Shown: piece after piece, positions 36,059 through 43,892 of the stretch
Layout of the letters: every line of letters starts with the position of its first letter
How positions within the stretch are numbered: position 1 is the first letter of the stretch
Assembly: GCF_004353845.1 (NCBI RefSeq)
Contig: NZ_CP037864.1
Span: 3,472,001 to 3,536,000, forward strand
DNA from: Citrobacter arsenatis
GTDB taxonomy: Bacteria; Pseudomonadota; Gammaproteobacteria; Enterobacterales; Enterobacteriaceae
Length of the DNA stretch: 64,000 bases
Direction of reading: 5' to 3'
Notes under the pieces: generated by a model
The model's input: the letters and a program-made list of their open reading frames with translations, nothing else
Told to the model about the DNA's origin: nothing
The model's database searches: none
Program-made: the position numbers and the translations under genes

Positions 36059-36718
36059 ATGAAAACAAAACTGATTACCTTACAAGACGCTGCGGGCTTC
36101 TTTCGTGACGGCATGACCATCATGGTCGGTGGTTTTATGGGGGTTGGCACGCCGCCTCGTCTGGTTGAAGCCTTGCTGGAATCCGGCGTCAGAGACCTGA
36201 CGCTGATTGCTAACGATACTGCATTTGTCGATACCGGTATCGGCCCCCTGATCGTCAATGGGCGAGTGAGCAAAGTGATTGCCTCGCACATTGGTACCAA
36301 CCCGGAAACCGGTCGTCGCATGATTGCCGGCGAGATGGACGTGCAACTGGTGCCGCAAGGTACCCTGATAGAGCAAATTCGCTGCGGCGGCGCAGGTCTT
36401 GGCGGCTTTCTGACGCCAACCGGCGTTGGCACTATCGTGGAAGATGGCAAGCAGACGATGACGCTCGAGGGTAAAACCTGGCTACTTGAGCGCCCCTTGC
36501 GCGCCGATTTAGCGCTTATTCGCGCCCACCGCTCTGACATGCTTGGCAACCTCACCTATCAGCTCAGCGCCCGTAACTTTAACCCTCTGATCGCTCTAGC
36601 CGCTGACATCACGCTGGTTGAACCGGATGAAATGGTTGAAACCGGTGCGCTGCAGCCTGACCAGATTGTTACCCCCGGCGCCGTCATCGACCATATCGTT
36701 ATTCCACAGGAGAGCTAA
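36059..36718 (+). CDS. atoD: Acetate CoA/acetoacetate CoA-transferase alpha subunit AtoD
   Basis: AtoD with AtoA transfers CoA from acetyl-CoA to acetoacetate and other short-chain fatty acids. It has 219 residues from ATG 36059 (MKTKLITLQDAAGFF) with AAAGGGA upstream. A start at 36008 would overlap the sigma-54 promoter and is rejected. The CoA-transferase family 1 alpha signature is DGMTIMVGGFMGVGTPPRLV, and RCGGAGLGGFLTPTGVGT is conserved. It is the first gene of the short-chain fatty acid degradation operon. Confidence 0.96.
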   Translation: MKTKLITLQDAAGFFRDGMTIMVGGFMGVGTPPRLVEALLESGVRDLTLIANDTAFVDTGIGPLIVNGRVSKVIASHIGTNPETGRRMIAGEMDVQLVPQGTLIEQIRCGGAGLGGFLTPTGVGTIVEDGKQTMTLEGKTWLLERPLRADLALIRAHRSDMLGNLTYQLSARNFNPLIALAADITLVEPDEMVETGALQPDQIVTPGAVIDHIVIPQES

Positions 36719-36720
36719 TC

Positions 36721-37371
36721 ATGGATGCTAAACAACGTATTGCGCGCCGGGTGGCGCAAGAGCTGCGCGATGGCGATATCGTCAACTTAGGTATCGGCCT
36801 GCCAACCATGGTAGCCAACTACTTACCTGCTGATATTCACATTACGCTGCAATCTGAGAACGGTTTTCTGGGACTCGGCCCTGTCACCACCGCGCATCCT
36901 GATCTGGTGAACGCGGGCGGCCAACCGTGCGGTATTTTGCCCGGCGCGGCGATGTTTGATAGCGCCATGTCGTTCGCGTTGATTCGCGGCGGTCACGTTG
37001 ATGCCTGTGTGCTGGGCGGATTGCAGGTCGATGAGCAGGCAAACCTTGCCAACTGGGTCGTTCCCGGCAAGATGGTGCCCGGCATGGGTGGCGCAATGGA
37101 TCTGGTAACCGGCGCACGTAAAGTCATTATCGCCATGGAACATTGCGCAAAAGATGGTTCAGCGAAAATCCTGCGTCAGTGCACCATGCCGCTCACCGCG
37201 CAGCATGCGGTGCACATGCTGGTCACTGAACTTGCCGTATTCCGCTTCATTGACGGCAAAATGTGGCTGACTGAAATCGTCGAAGGATGCGACATCGCCA
37301 CGCTGCGTGAAAAAACCGAAGCACAATTTGAAATTGCCGACGATCTGCTCATCCTGCGAGGTGACGCATGA
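36721..37371 (+). CDS. atoA: Acetate CoA/acetoacetate CoA-transferase beta subunit AtoA
   Basis: AtoA is the beta subunit and carries the catalytic glutamate that forms the enzyme-CoA thioester: E46 in LQSENGFLGLGP. It has 216 residues, with family motifs GDIVNLGIGLPTMVANYLP and ILPGAAMFDSAMSFALIRGGHVD. It starts 2 bp after the atoD stop and overlaps atoE by 4 bp, so expression is coupled and the subunits are made together. Confidence 0.96.
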   Translation: MDAKQRIARRVAQELRDGDIVNLGIGLPTMVANYLPADIHITLQSENGFLGLGPVTTAHPDLVNAGGQPCGILPGAAMFDSAMSFALIRGGHVDACVLGGLQVDEQANLANWVVPGKMVPGMGGAMDLVTGARKVIIAMEHCAKDGSAKILRQCTMPLTAQHAVHMLVTELAVFRFIDGKMWLTEIVEGCDIATLREKTEAQFEIADDLLILRGDA

Positions 37372-38690
37372 TTGGCCGTATCGCTCGTTTTATGACACGG
37401 GTAGTCAGCCGCTGGCTACCCGACCCGCTGATTTTCGCCATGTTGTTAACGTTGCTGACCTTTGGCATCGCGCTGTGGCTCACGCCACAGACGCCCATCA
37501 GCATGGTGAAATTCTGGGGTGACGGTTTCTGGAACCTGCTGGCATTTGGTATGCAGATGGCGCTGATCATCGTGACCGGCCATGCGTTAGCCAGTTCCGG
37601 GCCGGTGAAAAGCCTGCTGCGTACGGCGGCATCCGCCGCCAAAACCCCCGCTCAGGGCGTAATGCTGGTCACTTTTTTTGGTTCGGTTGCCTGCGTTATC
37701 AACTGGGGATTTGGTCTGGTGGTCGGGGCAATGTTCGCCCGCGAAGTCGCTCGTCGCGTTCCGGGTTCCGATTATCCGTTACTGATTGCCTGCGCCTACA
37801 TCGGTTTCTTGACCTGGGGCGGCGGTTTCTCCGGCTCAATGCCTTTGCTGGCGGCAACGCCAGGCAACCCGGTCGAACACGTAGCGGGACTAATTCCTGT
37901 CGCGGACACCCTGTTCACCGGCTTCAATATCTTCATTACCGTAGCACTGATTGTGGTGATGCCGTTCATCACGCGCATGATGACGCCAAAACCTTCAGAT
38001 GTGGTGAGCATCGATCCGAAACTATTACTGGAAGAAGCTGATTTTCAGAAGAAGCTACCGCCGGACGCGCCGCCATCGGAAAAACTGGAAGAAAGCCGCA
38101 TTCTGGCGCTGATCATCGGCGCATTAGGCATTGCCTATCTGGGCATCTACTTTGCCGAGAAAGGTTTCAACATCACCATCAATACCGTCAACCTGATGTT
38201 TATGATTGCCGGCCTGCTGCTGCATAAAACGCCGATGGCCTATATGCGCGCCGTCAGCGCCGCCGCACGTAGCACCGCCGGGATTCTGGTGCAATTCCCC
38301 TTCTACGCCGGTATTCAGTTAATGATGGAGCACTCCGGTCTTGGCGGGCTTATTACCGAGTTTTTCATCAACGTTGCCAACAAAGATACCTTCCCGCTGA
38401 TGACGTTCTTCAGTTCAGCACTGATTAACTTTGCCGTGCCGTCCGGCGGCGGTCATTGGGTTATTCAGGGACCGTTCGTCATGCCTGCGGCTCAGGCGCT
38501 GGGTGCCGATCTTGGCAAATCAGTGATGGCCATCGCCTACGGGGAGCAGTGGATGAACATGGCACAACCGTTCTGGGCGCTACCTGCGCTGGCCATCGCC
38601 GGGTTGGGGGTACGCGACATTATGGGGTACTGCATCACCGCCCTGCTCTTCTCCGGCGTCATTTTTGTTATTGGATTGACCTTGTTCTGA
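37368..38690 (+). CDS. atoE: Short-chain fatty acid transporter AtoE
   Basis: AtoE is an inner-membrane permease thought to import acetoacetate and short-chain fatty acids. It has 440 residues and about ten to twelve hydrophobic helices. Motifs of the family include NWGFGLVVGAMFAREVARR, WGGGFSGSMPLLAATPGN and NFAVPSGGGHWVIQGPFVMPAA. A cytoplasmic charged loop lies at about 210-245. It is third in the operon, overlapping atoA and 30 bp before atoB. Transport function rests on family knowledge and context. Confidence 0.94.
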   Translation: MIGRIARFMTRVVSRWLPDPLIFAMLLTLLTFGIALWLTPQTPISMVKFWGDGFWNLLAFGMQMALIIVTGHALASSGPVKSLLRTAASAAKTPAQGVMLVTFFGSVACVINWGFGLVVGAMFAREVARRVPGSDYPLLIACAYIGFLTWGGGFSGSMPLLAATPGNPVEHVAGLIPVADTLFTGFNIFITVALIVVMPFITRMMTPKPSDVVSIDPKLLLEEADFQKKLPPDAPPSEKLEESRILALIIGALGIAYLGIYFAEKGFNITINTVNLMFMIAGLLLHKTPMAYMRAVSAAARSTAGILVQFPFYAGIQLMMEHSGLGGLITEFFINVANKDTFPLMTFFSSALINFAVPSGGGHWVIQGPFVMPAAQALGADLGKSVMAIAYGEQWMNMAQPFWALPALAIAGLGVRDIMGYCITALLFSGVIFVIGLTLF

Positions 38691-38720
38691 CGGCAATAAC
38701 TTATTTAAAGGATCTGAAAA

Positions 38721-39905
38721 ATGAAAAACTGTGTCATCGTCAGCGCGGCACGTACCGCAATCGGCAGTTTTAACGGCGCACTGGCAACAACGGGGGCCGT
38801 CGAGCTTGGAGCAACCGTCATTAGCGCCGCCCTTGAGCGTGCTCACCTTGACCCACAGCGCGTGGACGAGGTGATTATGGGCAACGTATTACAGTCAGGA
38901 CTCGGGCAAAACCCGGCACGTCAGGCGTTGTTAAAAAGCGGCCTGCCCGATACCGTTTGCGGCTTTACCGTCAACAAAGTGTGCGGCTCGGGCCTGAAAA
39001 GCGTGGCGCTTGCCGCCCTCGCAATCAAGGCTGGACAAGCTCAGGCGATCGTCGCGGGAGGCATGGAAAACATGAGTCTGGCCCCCTACCTGCTGGACGC
39101 AAAAGCCCGCTGGGGATATCGCCTCGGTGACGGGCAATTGTCAGATGTTATTCTGCGCGACGGCCTGATCTGCGCCGAGCATGGTTACCATATGGGGATC
39201 ACCGCAGAAAATGTCGCCGAAGAGTATGGAATCAGCCGTGAAATGCAGGATGAACTGGCTCTGCAGTCACAGCATAAAGCCGTTGCCGCAATCGAATCTG
39301 GCGCATTTCAGGCTGAAATCGTGCCCGTCAGCGTGTCATCACGTAAAAAAACCATCATCTTTGAGCGTGACGAATTCCCCAAAGCTGACTCGACGGCTGA
39401 AGGTCTCGCCGCGCTGCGCCCGGCCTTTGATAAAGCAGGGACCGTCACCGCAGGTAACGCTTCGGGGATTAACGACGGCGCTGCGGCATTAGTGGTAATG
39501 GAAGAGTCTGCGGCACTGGCGGCAGGGCTAAAACCACTGGCGCGCATCAAAGCCTGGGCCAGCGGCGGCGTAGCGCCGGCAATGATGGGGATGGGGCCGG
39601 TTCCTGCCACCCAAAAAGCGTTACAACTGAGTGGACTGCAGTTATCCGACATCGATCTTATCGAAGCTAACGAGGCATTTGCCGCACAGTTTCTTGCCGT
39701 CGGCAAAACGCTGGGGTTCGATCCGCAAAAGGTTAACGTCAACGGCGGGGCAATTGCGCTGGGACATCCTATTGGTGCCAGCGGCGCGCGAATCCTGGTT
39801 ACGCTGCTGCATGCGCTACAGGCACGAGATCAAACCCTCGGACTGGCCACGCTGTGTATTGGCGGCGGTCAGGGAATCGCGATGATCGTGGAACGAATGA
39901 ACTAA
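38721..39905 (+). CDS. atoB: Acetyl-CoA acetyltransferase AtoB
   Basis: AtoB splits acetoacetyl-CoA into two acetyl-CoA (or condenses them). It has 394 residues. The acyl-binding nucleophile is C88 (VNKVCGSGLKSV). The second half has the histidine in GGAIALGHPIGASGAR and the general-acid cysteine in ATLCIGGGQGIA. It ends the atoDAEB operon: the transferase makes acetoacetyl-CoA, AtoB cleaves it. A shared terminator separates it from convergent gyrA. Confidence 0.97.
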   Translation: MKNCVIVSAARTAIGSFNGALATTGAVELGATVISAALERAHLDPQRVDEVIMGNVLQSGLGQNPARQALLKSGLPDTVCGFTVNKVCGSGLKSVALAALAIKAGQAQAIVAGGMENMSLAPYLLDAKARWGYRLGDGQLSDVILRDGLICAEHGYHMGITAENVAEEYGISREMQDELALQSQHKAVAAIESGAFQAEIVPVSVSSRKKTIIFERDEFPKADSTAEGLAALRPAFDKAGTVTAGNASGINDGAAALVVMEESAALAAGLKPLARIKAWASGGVAPAMMGMGPVPATQKALQLSGLQLSDIDLIEANEAFAAQFLAVGKTLGFDPQKVNVNGGAIALGHPIGASGARILVTLLHALQARDQTLGLATLCIGGGQGIAMIVERMN

Positions 39906-39937
39906 AAAAAGGGCCGGATTTCTCCGGCCCTTCTTGT
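39903..39937. terminator. Bidirectional terminator between atoB and gyrA
   Basis: GGGCCGGA (39911-39918) pairs with TCCGGCCC (39923-39930) over a 4-base loop. An A run on the left gives a T run on the minus strand for gyrA, and TTCTTGT follows on the plus strand for atoB. Confidence 0.88.
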
Positions 39938-39947
39938 AACGTCTTAA

Positions 39948-42584
39948 TTACTCTTCAGCGTCGTCCGCTGCATCGTCATCGCTTTCCGCTTCAGGCGCGA
40001 TATCCTCGTCCCCTTCAGCAGCGCTGCCATCGATGGAGTCGAGCTCTTCATCATCAACAGGCTCGGCCACGCGTTGCAGACCCACAACGTTTTCATCTTC
40101 CGCGGTACGGATGAGAATAACGCCCTGGGTGTTACGCCCTACCACACTGATTTCCGACACACGAGTACGCACCAGTGTACCAGCATCGGTGATCATCATG
40201 ATCTGGTCGGTATCTTCAACCTGCACTGCGCCGACAACGGAACCATTGCGCTCGGTGACTTTGATGGAGATAACACCTTGCGTGCCACGAGACTTGGTTG
40301 GGTATTCGCTTTCCGCTGTACGCTTACCGTAACCATTCTGCGTCACGGTCAGGATTGCGCCTTCACCGCGTGGAACGATCAGGGAAACAACGGAGTCTTC
40401 ACCCGCCAGTTTGATCCCGCGAACGCCGGTCGCCGTACGACCCATCGCGCGCACGGCGTTCTCTTTAAAGCGCACCACTTTACCAGCGGCAGAGAACAGC
40501 ATGACTTCGTCACTACCGGACGTCAGATCAACGCCAATCAGTTCGTCGCCTTCGTTCAAGTTGACGGCGATAATACCGGCAGAACGCGGACGGCTGAATT
40601 CGGTCAATGCGGTTTTCTTCACGGTACCGCTGGCGGTCGCCATAAAGACGTTCACACCCTCTTCGTACTCGCGTACCGGCAGAATAGCGGTGATACGTTC
40701 GTTCGCTTCCAGCGGCAGCAGGTTAACGATTGGACGACCACGCGCACCACGGCTCGCTTCCGGCAGCTGATAAACCTTCATCCAGTACAGACGACCACGG
40801 CTGGAGAAGCAGAGGATCGTGTCATGGGTGTTAGCCACCAGCAGGCGGTCGATAAAGTCTTCTTCTTTAATGCGTGCTGCAGATTTGCCTTTACCGCCAC
40901 GACGCTGCGCTTCGTAATCGGTTAACGGCTGATATTTCACGTAGCCCTGATGAGACAAGGTCACGACAACATCTTCCTGGTTGATCAGATCTTCGATGTT
41001 GATGTCAGCGCTGTTCGCGGTAATTTCGGTCCGACGAGCGTCACCGAATTGTTCACGAATCAGCTCCATCTCTTCACGGATGACTTCCATCAGACGATCG
41101 GCGCTACCCAGAATGTGCAGCAGTTCAGCGATCTGCTCCAGCAGCTCTTTGTATTCATCGAGCAGTTTTTCGTGCTCAAGGCCGGTCAGTTTCTGCAAAC
41201 GCAGATCCAGAATAGCCTGGGCCTGCTGTTCAGTCAGGTAGTACTGACCGTCACGCACGCCAAATTCCGGCTCCAGCCACTCAGGACGCGCGGCATCATC
41301 ACCGGCACGTTCCAGCATGGCAGATACGTTGCCCAGCTCCCACGAACGCGCGACCAGCGCTGCTTTCGCTTCTGCCGGAGTCGGCGCACGACGGATCAGT
41401 TCGATGATCGGATCGATGTTCGCCAGCGCAATCGCCAGCGCTTCAAGGATGTGCGCACGGTCACGGGCTTTACGCAGTTCAAAGATAGTACGGCGGGTTA
41501 CGACTTCACGACGGTGACGCACGAACGCTGCGATAATATCCTTCAGGTTCATGATCTTCGGCTGGCCATGGTGCAGAGCAACCATGTTGATACCGAAAGA
41601 AACCTGCAATTGGGTCTGGGAGTAGAGGTTGTTCAGCACCACTTCCCCAACCGCGTCGCGTTTTACTTCAATCACGATGCGCATACCGTCTTTGTCAGAC
41701 TCGTCACGCAGCGCGCTGATACCTTCAACGCGTTTGTCTTTTACCAACTCGGCGATTTTCTCGATCAGGCGCGCTTTGTTCACCTGATACGGAATTTCAT
41801 GGACGATGATGGTTTCACGGCCTGTTTTGGCATCGGCTTCGACTTCCGCGCGTGCGCGAATGTACACTTTGCCACGGCCGGTACGGTAGGCTTCTTCAAT
41901 ACCACGACGACCGTTGATGATCGCGGCGGTCGGGAAGTCCGGACCCGGTATATGTTCCATCAGCCCTTCAATGCTGATGTCTTCATCGTCAATGTATGCC
42001 AGACAGCCGTTGATCACTTCCGTCAGGTTGTGCGGCGGAATGTTAGTTGCCATACCTACCGCGATACCGGACGAACCGTTCACCAGCAGGTTAGGAATTT
42101 TGGTCGGCATGACGTCAGGAATTTGCTCGGTGCCGTCGTAGTTATCGACGAAATCAACCGTTTCTTTTTCCAGGTCAGCCATCAGCTCATGGGCGATTTT
42201 CGACATACGGATTTCCGTATAACGCATCGCCGCTGCGGAGTCGCCATCGACAGAACCAAAGTTACCCTGACCATCTACCAGCATGTAGCGCAAGGAGAAT
42301 GGCTGCGCCATACGAACAATGGTGTCGTAAACGGCGGTATCACCATGAGGGTGGTATTTACCGATTACGTCACCAACGACACGGGCAGATTTTTTATAGG
42401 CTTTATTCCAGTCGTTGCCCAATACGTTCATGGCGTAAAGTACGCGACGGTGAACCGGCTTCAGGCCATCTCGGACGTCCGGCAGCGCACGGCCAACAAT
42501 GACCGACATCGCATAATCCAGATATGAGCTCTTCAGCTCTTCCTCAATGTTGACCGGTGTAATTTCTCTCGCAAGGTCGCTCAT
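39948..42584 (-). CDS. gyrA: DNA gyrase subunit A
   Basis: GyrA carries the DNA-breaking activity of the A2B2 gyrase that introduces negative supercoils. It has 878 residues. The catalytic tyrosine is Y122 (SAAAMRYTEIRM). The quinolone-resistance region reads HPHGDTAVYDTIVRMAQP with T83 and D87. The C-terminal beta-pinwheel has the GyrA box QRRGGKGKSAAR. The end is acidic (DEDIAPEAESDDDAADDAEE), as in E. coli. Residue 83 is Ser in E. coli, but Thr is the natural residue in C. freundii, so by itself it does not indicate resistance. Confidence 0.98.
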   Translation of the reverse strand: MSDLAREITPVNIEEELKSSYLDYAMSVIVGRALPDVRDGLKPVHRRVLYAMNVLGNDWNKAYKKSARVVGDVIGKYHPHGDTAVYDTIVRMAQPFSLRYMLVDGQGNFGSVDGDSAAAMRYTEIRMSKIAHELMADLEKETVDFVDNYDGTEQIPDVMPTKIPNLLVNGSSGIAVGMATNIPPHNLTEVINGCLAYIDDEDISIEGLMEHIPGPDFPTAAIINGRRGIEEAYRTGRGKVYIRARAEVEADAKTGRETIIVHEIPYQVNKARLIEKIAELVKDKRVEGISALRDESDKDGMRIVIEVKRDAVGEVVLNNLYSQTQLQVSFGINMVALHHGQPKIMNLKDIIAAFVRHRREVVTRRTIFELRKARDRAHILEALAIALANIDPIIELIRRAPTPAEAKAALVARSWELGNVSAMLERAGDDAARPEWLEPEFGVRDGQYYLTEQQAQAILDLRLQKLTGLEHEKLLDEYKELLEQIAELLHILGSADRLMEVIREEMELIREQFGDARRTEITANSADINIEDLINQEDVVVTLSHQGYVKYQPLTDYEAQRRGGKGKSAARIKEEDFIDRLLVANTHDTILCFSSRGRLYWMKVYQLPEASRGARGRPIVNLLPLEANERITAILPVREYEEGVNVFMATASGTVKKTALTEFSRPRSAGIIAVNLNEGDELIGVDLTSGSDEVMLFSAAGKVVRFKENAVRAMGRTATGVRGIKLAGEDSVVSLIVPRGEGAILTVTQNGYGKRTAESEYPTKSRGTQGVISIKVTERNGSVVGAVQVEDTDQIMMITDAGTLVRTRVSEISVVGRNTQGVILIRTAEDENVVGLQRVAEPVDDEELDSIDGSAAEGDEDIAPEAESDDDAADDAEE

Positions 42585-42742
42585 CTAACCGCTATCCCTC
42601 TACTGTATCCCGGATTCAAAGGTCGCAAATTATAACACATTCGCACAGATTCAGGTAAATGGATTCCCCCTGACAGAGGCTTTATTCATCCCGTCAGGCT
42701 GATATACTCATTTGCATCGCAAATTTAGGAGTAGAAGCCCCA

Positions 42743-43471
42743 ATGAATGCCGAAAAACCTCCGGTAACTCACAACGTTGACCATGAAGAAATTGCCAAGT
42801 TTGAAGCAGTCGCGTCACGCTGGTGGGATCTTGAGGGTGAATTTAAGCCACTGCACCGTATTAACCCGCTGCGTCTGGGCTATATCACGGAGCGCTCAGG
42901 CGGTCTGTTTGGTAAAAAGGTACTCGACGTCGGCTGCGGCGGCGGCATTCTGGCGGAAAGCATGGCGCGCGAAGGCGCGACCGTCACCGGCCTGGATATG
43001 GGTTTTGAGCCGTTACAGGTAGCAAAACTGCATGCGCTGGAAAGCGGCATCCAGGTGGAATATGTACAAGAAACCGTCGAAGAACACGCGGAGAAACATG
43101 CTCATCAGTATGACGTTGTGACCTGCATGGAAATGCTGGAGCACGTGCCGGACCCGCAGTCGGTGGTCAGGGCCTGCGCCAGGCTGGTTAAACCGGGCGG
43201 GGAAGTGTTTTTCTCCACGCTTAACCGTAACGGCAAATCCTGGCTGATGGCCGTGGTTGGAGCGGAATATATTTTGCGTATGGTGCCAAAAGGCACACAT
43301 GATGTGAAAAAATTTATTAAGCCAGCAGAGTTATTACAGTGGGTAGACCAGACGGTGCTGAAAGAGCGTCATATGACCGGCCTGCATTACAACCCCATCA
43401 CCAACACCTTCAAACTCGGCCCGGGCGTTGATGTGAACTATATGGTGCACACTACCGCCAAAGGCGAATAA
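42743..43471 (+). CDS. ubiG: Ubiquinone biosynthesis O-methyltransferase UbiG
   Basis: UbiG performs both O-methylations of ubiquinone synthesis using S-adenosylmethionine, and associates with membranes through an amphipathic region. It has 242 residues. The SAM-binding motif I is VLDVGCGGGILAESMA (about 60-75), and motif II is YDVVTCMEMLEHVPDP. It is divergent from gyrA with 158 bp between, and has AGGAG at 42729-42733 before the ATG. A REP follows. Confidence 0.97.
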   Translation: MNAEKPPVTHNVDHEEIAKFEAVASRWWDLEGEFKPLHRINPLRLGYITERSGGLFGKKVLDVGCGGGILAESMAREGATVTGLDMGFEPLQVAKLHALESGIQVEYVQETVEEHAEKHAHQYDVVTCMEMLEHVPDPQSVVRACARLVKPGGEVFFSTLNRNGKSWLMAVVGAEYILRMVPKGTHDVKKFIKPAELLQWVDQTVLKERHMTGLHYNPITNTFKLGPGVDVNYMVHTTAKGE

Positions 43472-43482
43472 ACCGGCGATCC

Positions 43483-43566
43483 AGGCCGGATAAAGCGCGC
43501 CAGCGCCGCCATCCGGCACGGTTCCGGCCTTCAATGCCTGATGGCGCTTCGCTTATCAGGCCTACA
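43483..43566. repeat. REP/BIME element after ubiG
   Basis: GGCCGGATAAAGCGC...CGCCATCCGGCA and GCCTGATGGCGCTTCGC...TTATCAGGCCTAC are inverted REP units 12 bp after the ubiG stop. Confidence 0.9.
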
Positions 43567-43764
43567 AATCCTGTGCCAGATCATAAGAACTTTCTTCGGC
43601 TTAGATGAAGAAATCAGCACTCGATCAAATTTTCTATTTTTTTTCTCAATTATTGACATCCTCGCCAGGCCTTATAAGACGCGCACTTAGCGATTATTAC
43701 CCTTTTGCAACCTCAATTTAACCTCAAAATCAACTCTTGTACTGAAAAGAATCCCTACTAGAAT

Positions 43765-43812
43765 ACTCACCATATAGCGTCTACTTTATCAAACAACCCC
43801 TACATATAGTAT
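43765..43812 (+). promoter_or_regulatory. Tandem NrdR boxes of nrdAB
   Basis: Two 16-bp matches to the NrdR consensus ACACWATATATWGTGT: ACTCACCATATAGCGT (43765-43780) and CCCCTACATATAGTAT (43797-43812). They are 32 bp apart, three helical turns, the spacing usual for NrdR repression of ribonucleotide reductase genes. Confidence 0.82.
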
Positions 43813-43851
43813 TTATCCACAGACTTAGTCACAACATGACTTTGTGGATAA
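43813..43851 (+). promoter_or_regulatory. Inverted pair of perfect DnaA boxes at nrdA
   Basis: TTATCCACA (43813-43821) and its complement TGTGGATAA (43843-43851) are consensus DnaA boxes facing each other, 21 bp apart and directly after the second NrdR box. DnaA boxes at nrdA tie dNTP supply to replication in E. coli. Confidence 0.85.
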
Positions 43852-43892
43852 TATGGGGGATATTTTTTCTTTCACGGACAGGTAAAAACCAC

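Larger units (their letters stand above)
43567..43892 (+). promoter_or_regulatory. nrdAB promoter region
   Basis: This 326-bp AT-rich gene-free stretch holds the control region of nrdAB, with the NrdR and DnaA sites listed separately. A short in-frame extension (ATG 43836) overlaps the second DnaA box and is not taken as coding. Fis and IciA sites known from E. coli could lie here too, but I cannot place them. Confidence 0.75.

Noticed and set aside
40950..42527. Long open frame (about 525 codons) antisense to gyrA
   Set aside because: It is a shadow of gyrA codon usage; no ribosome binding site, no recognisable domain, and composition rich in His/Arg/Thr typical of reverse-strand frames.
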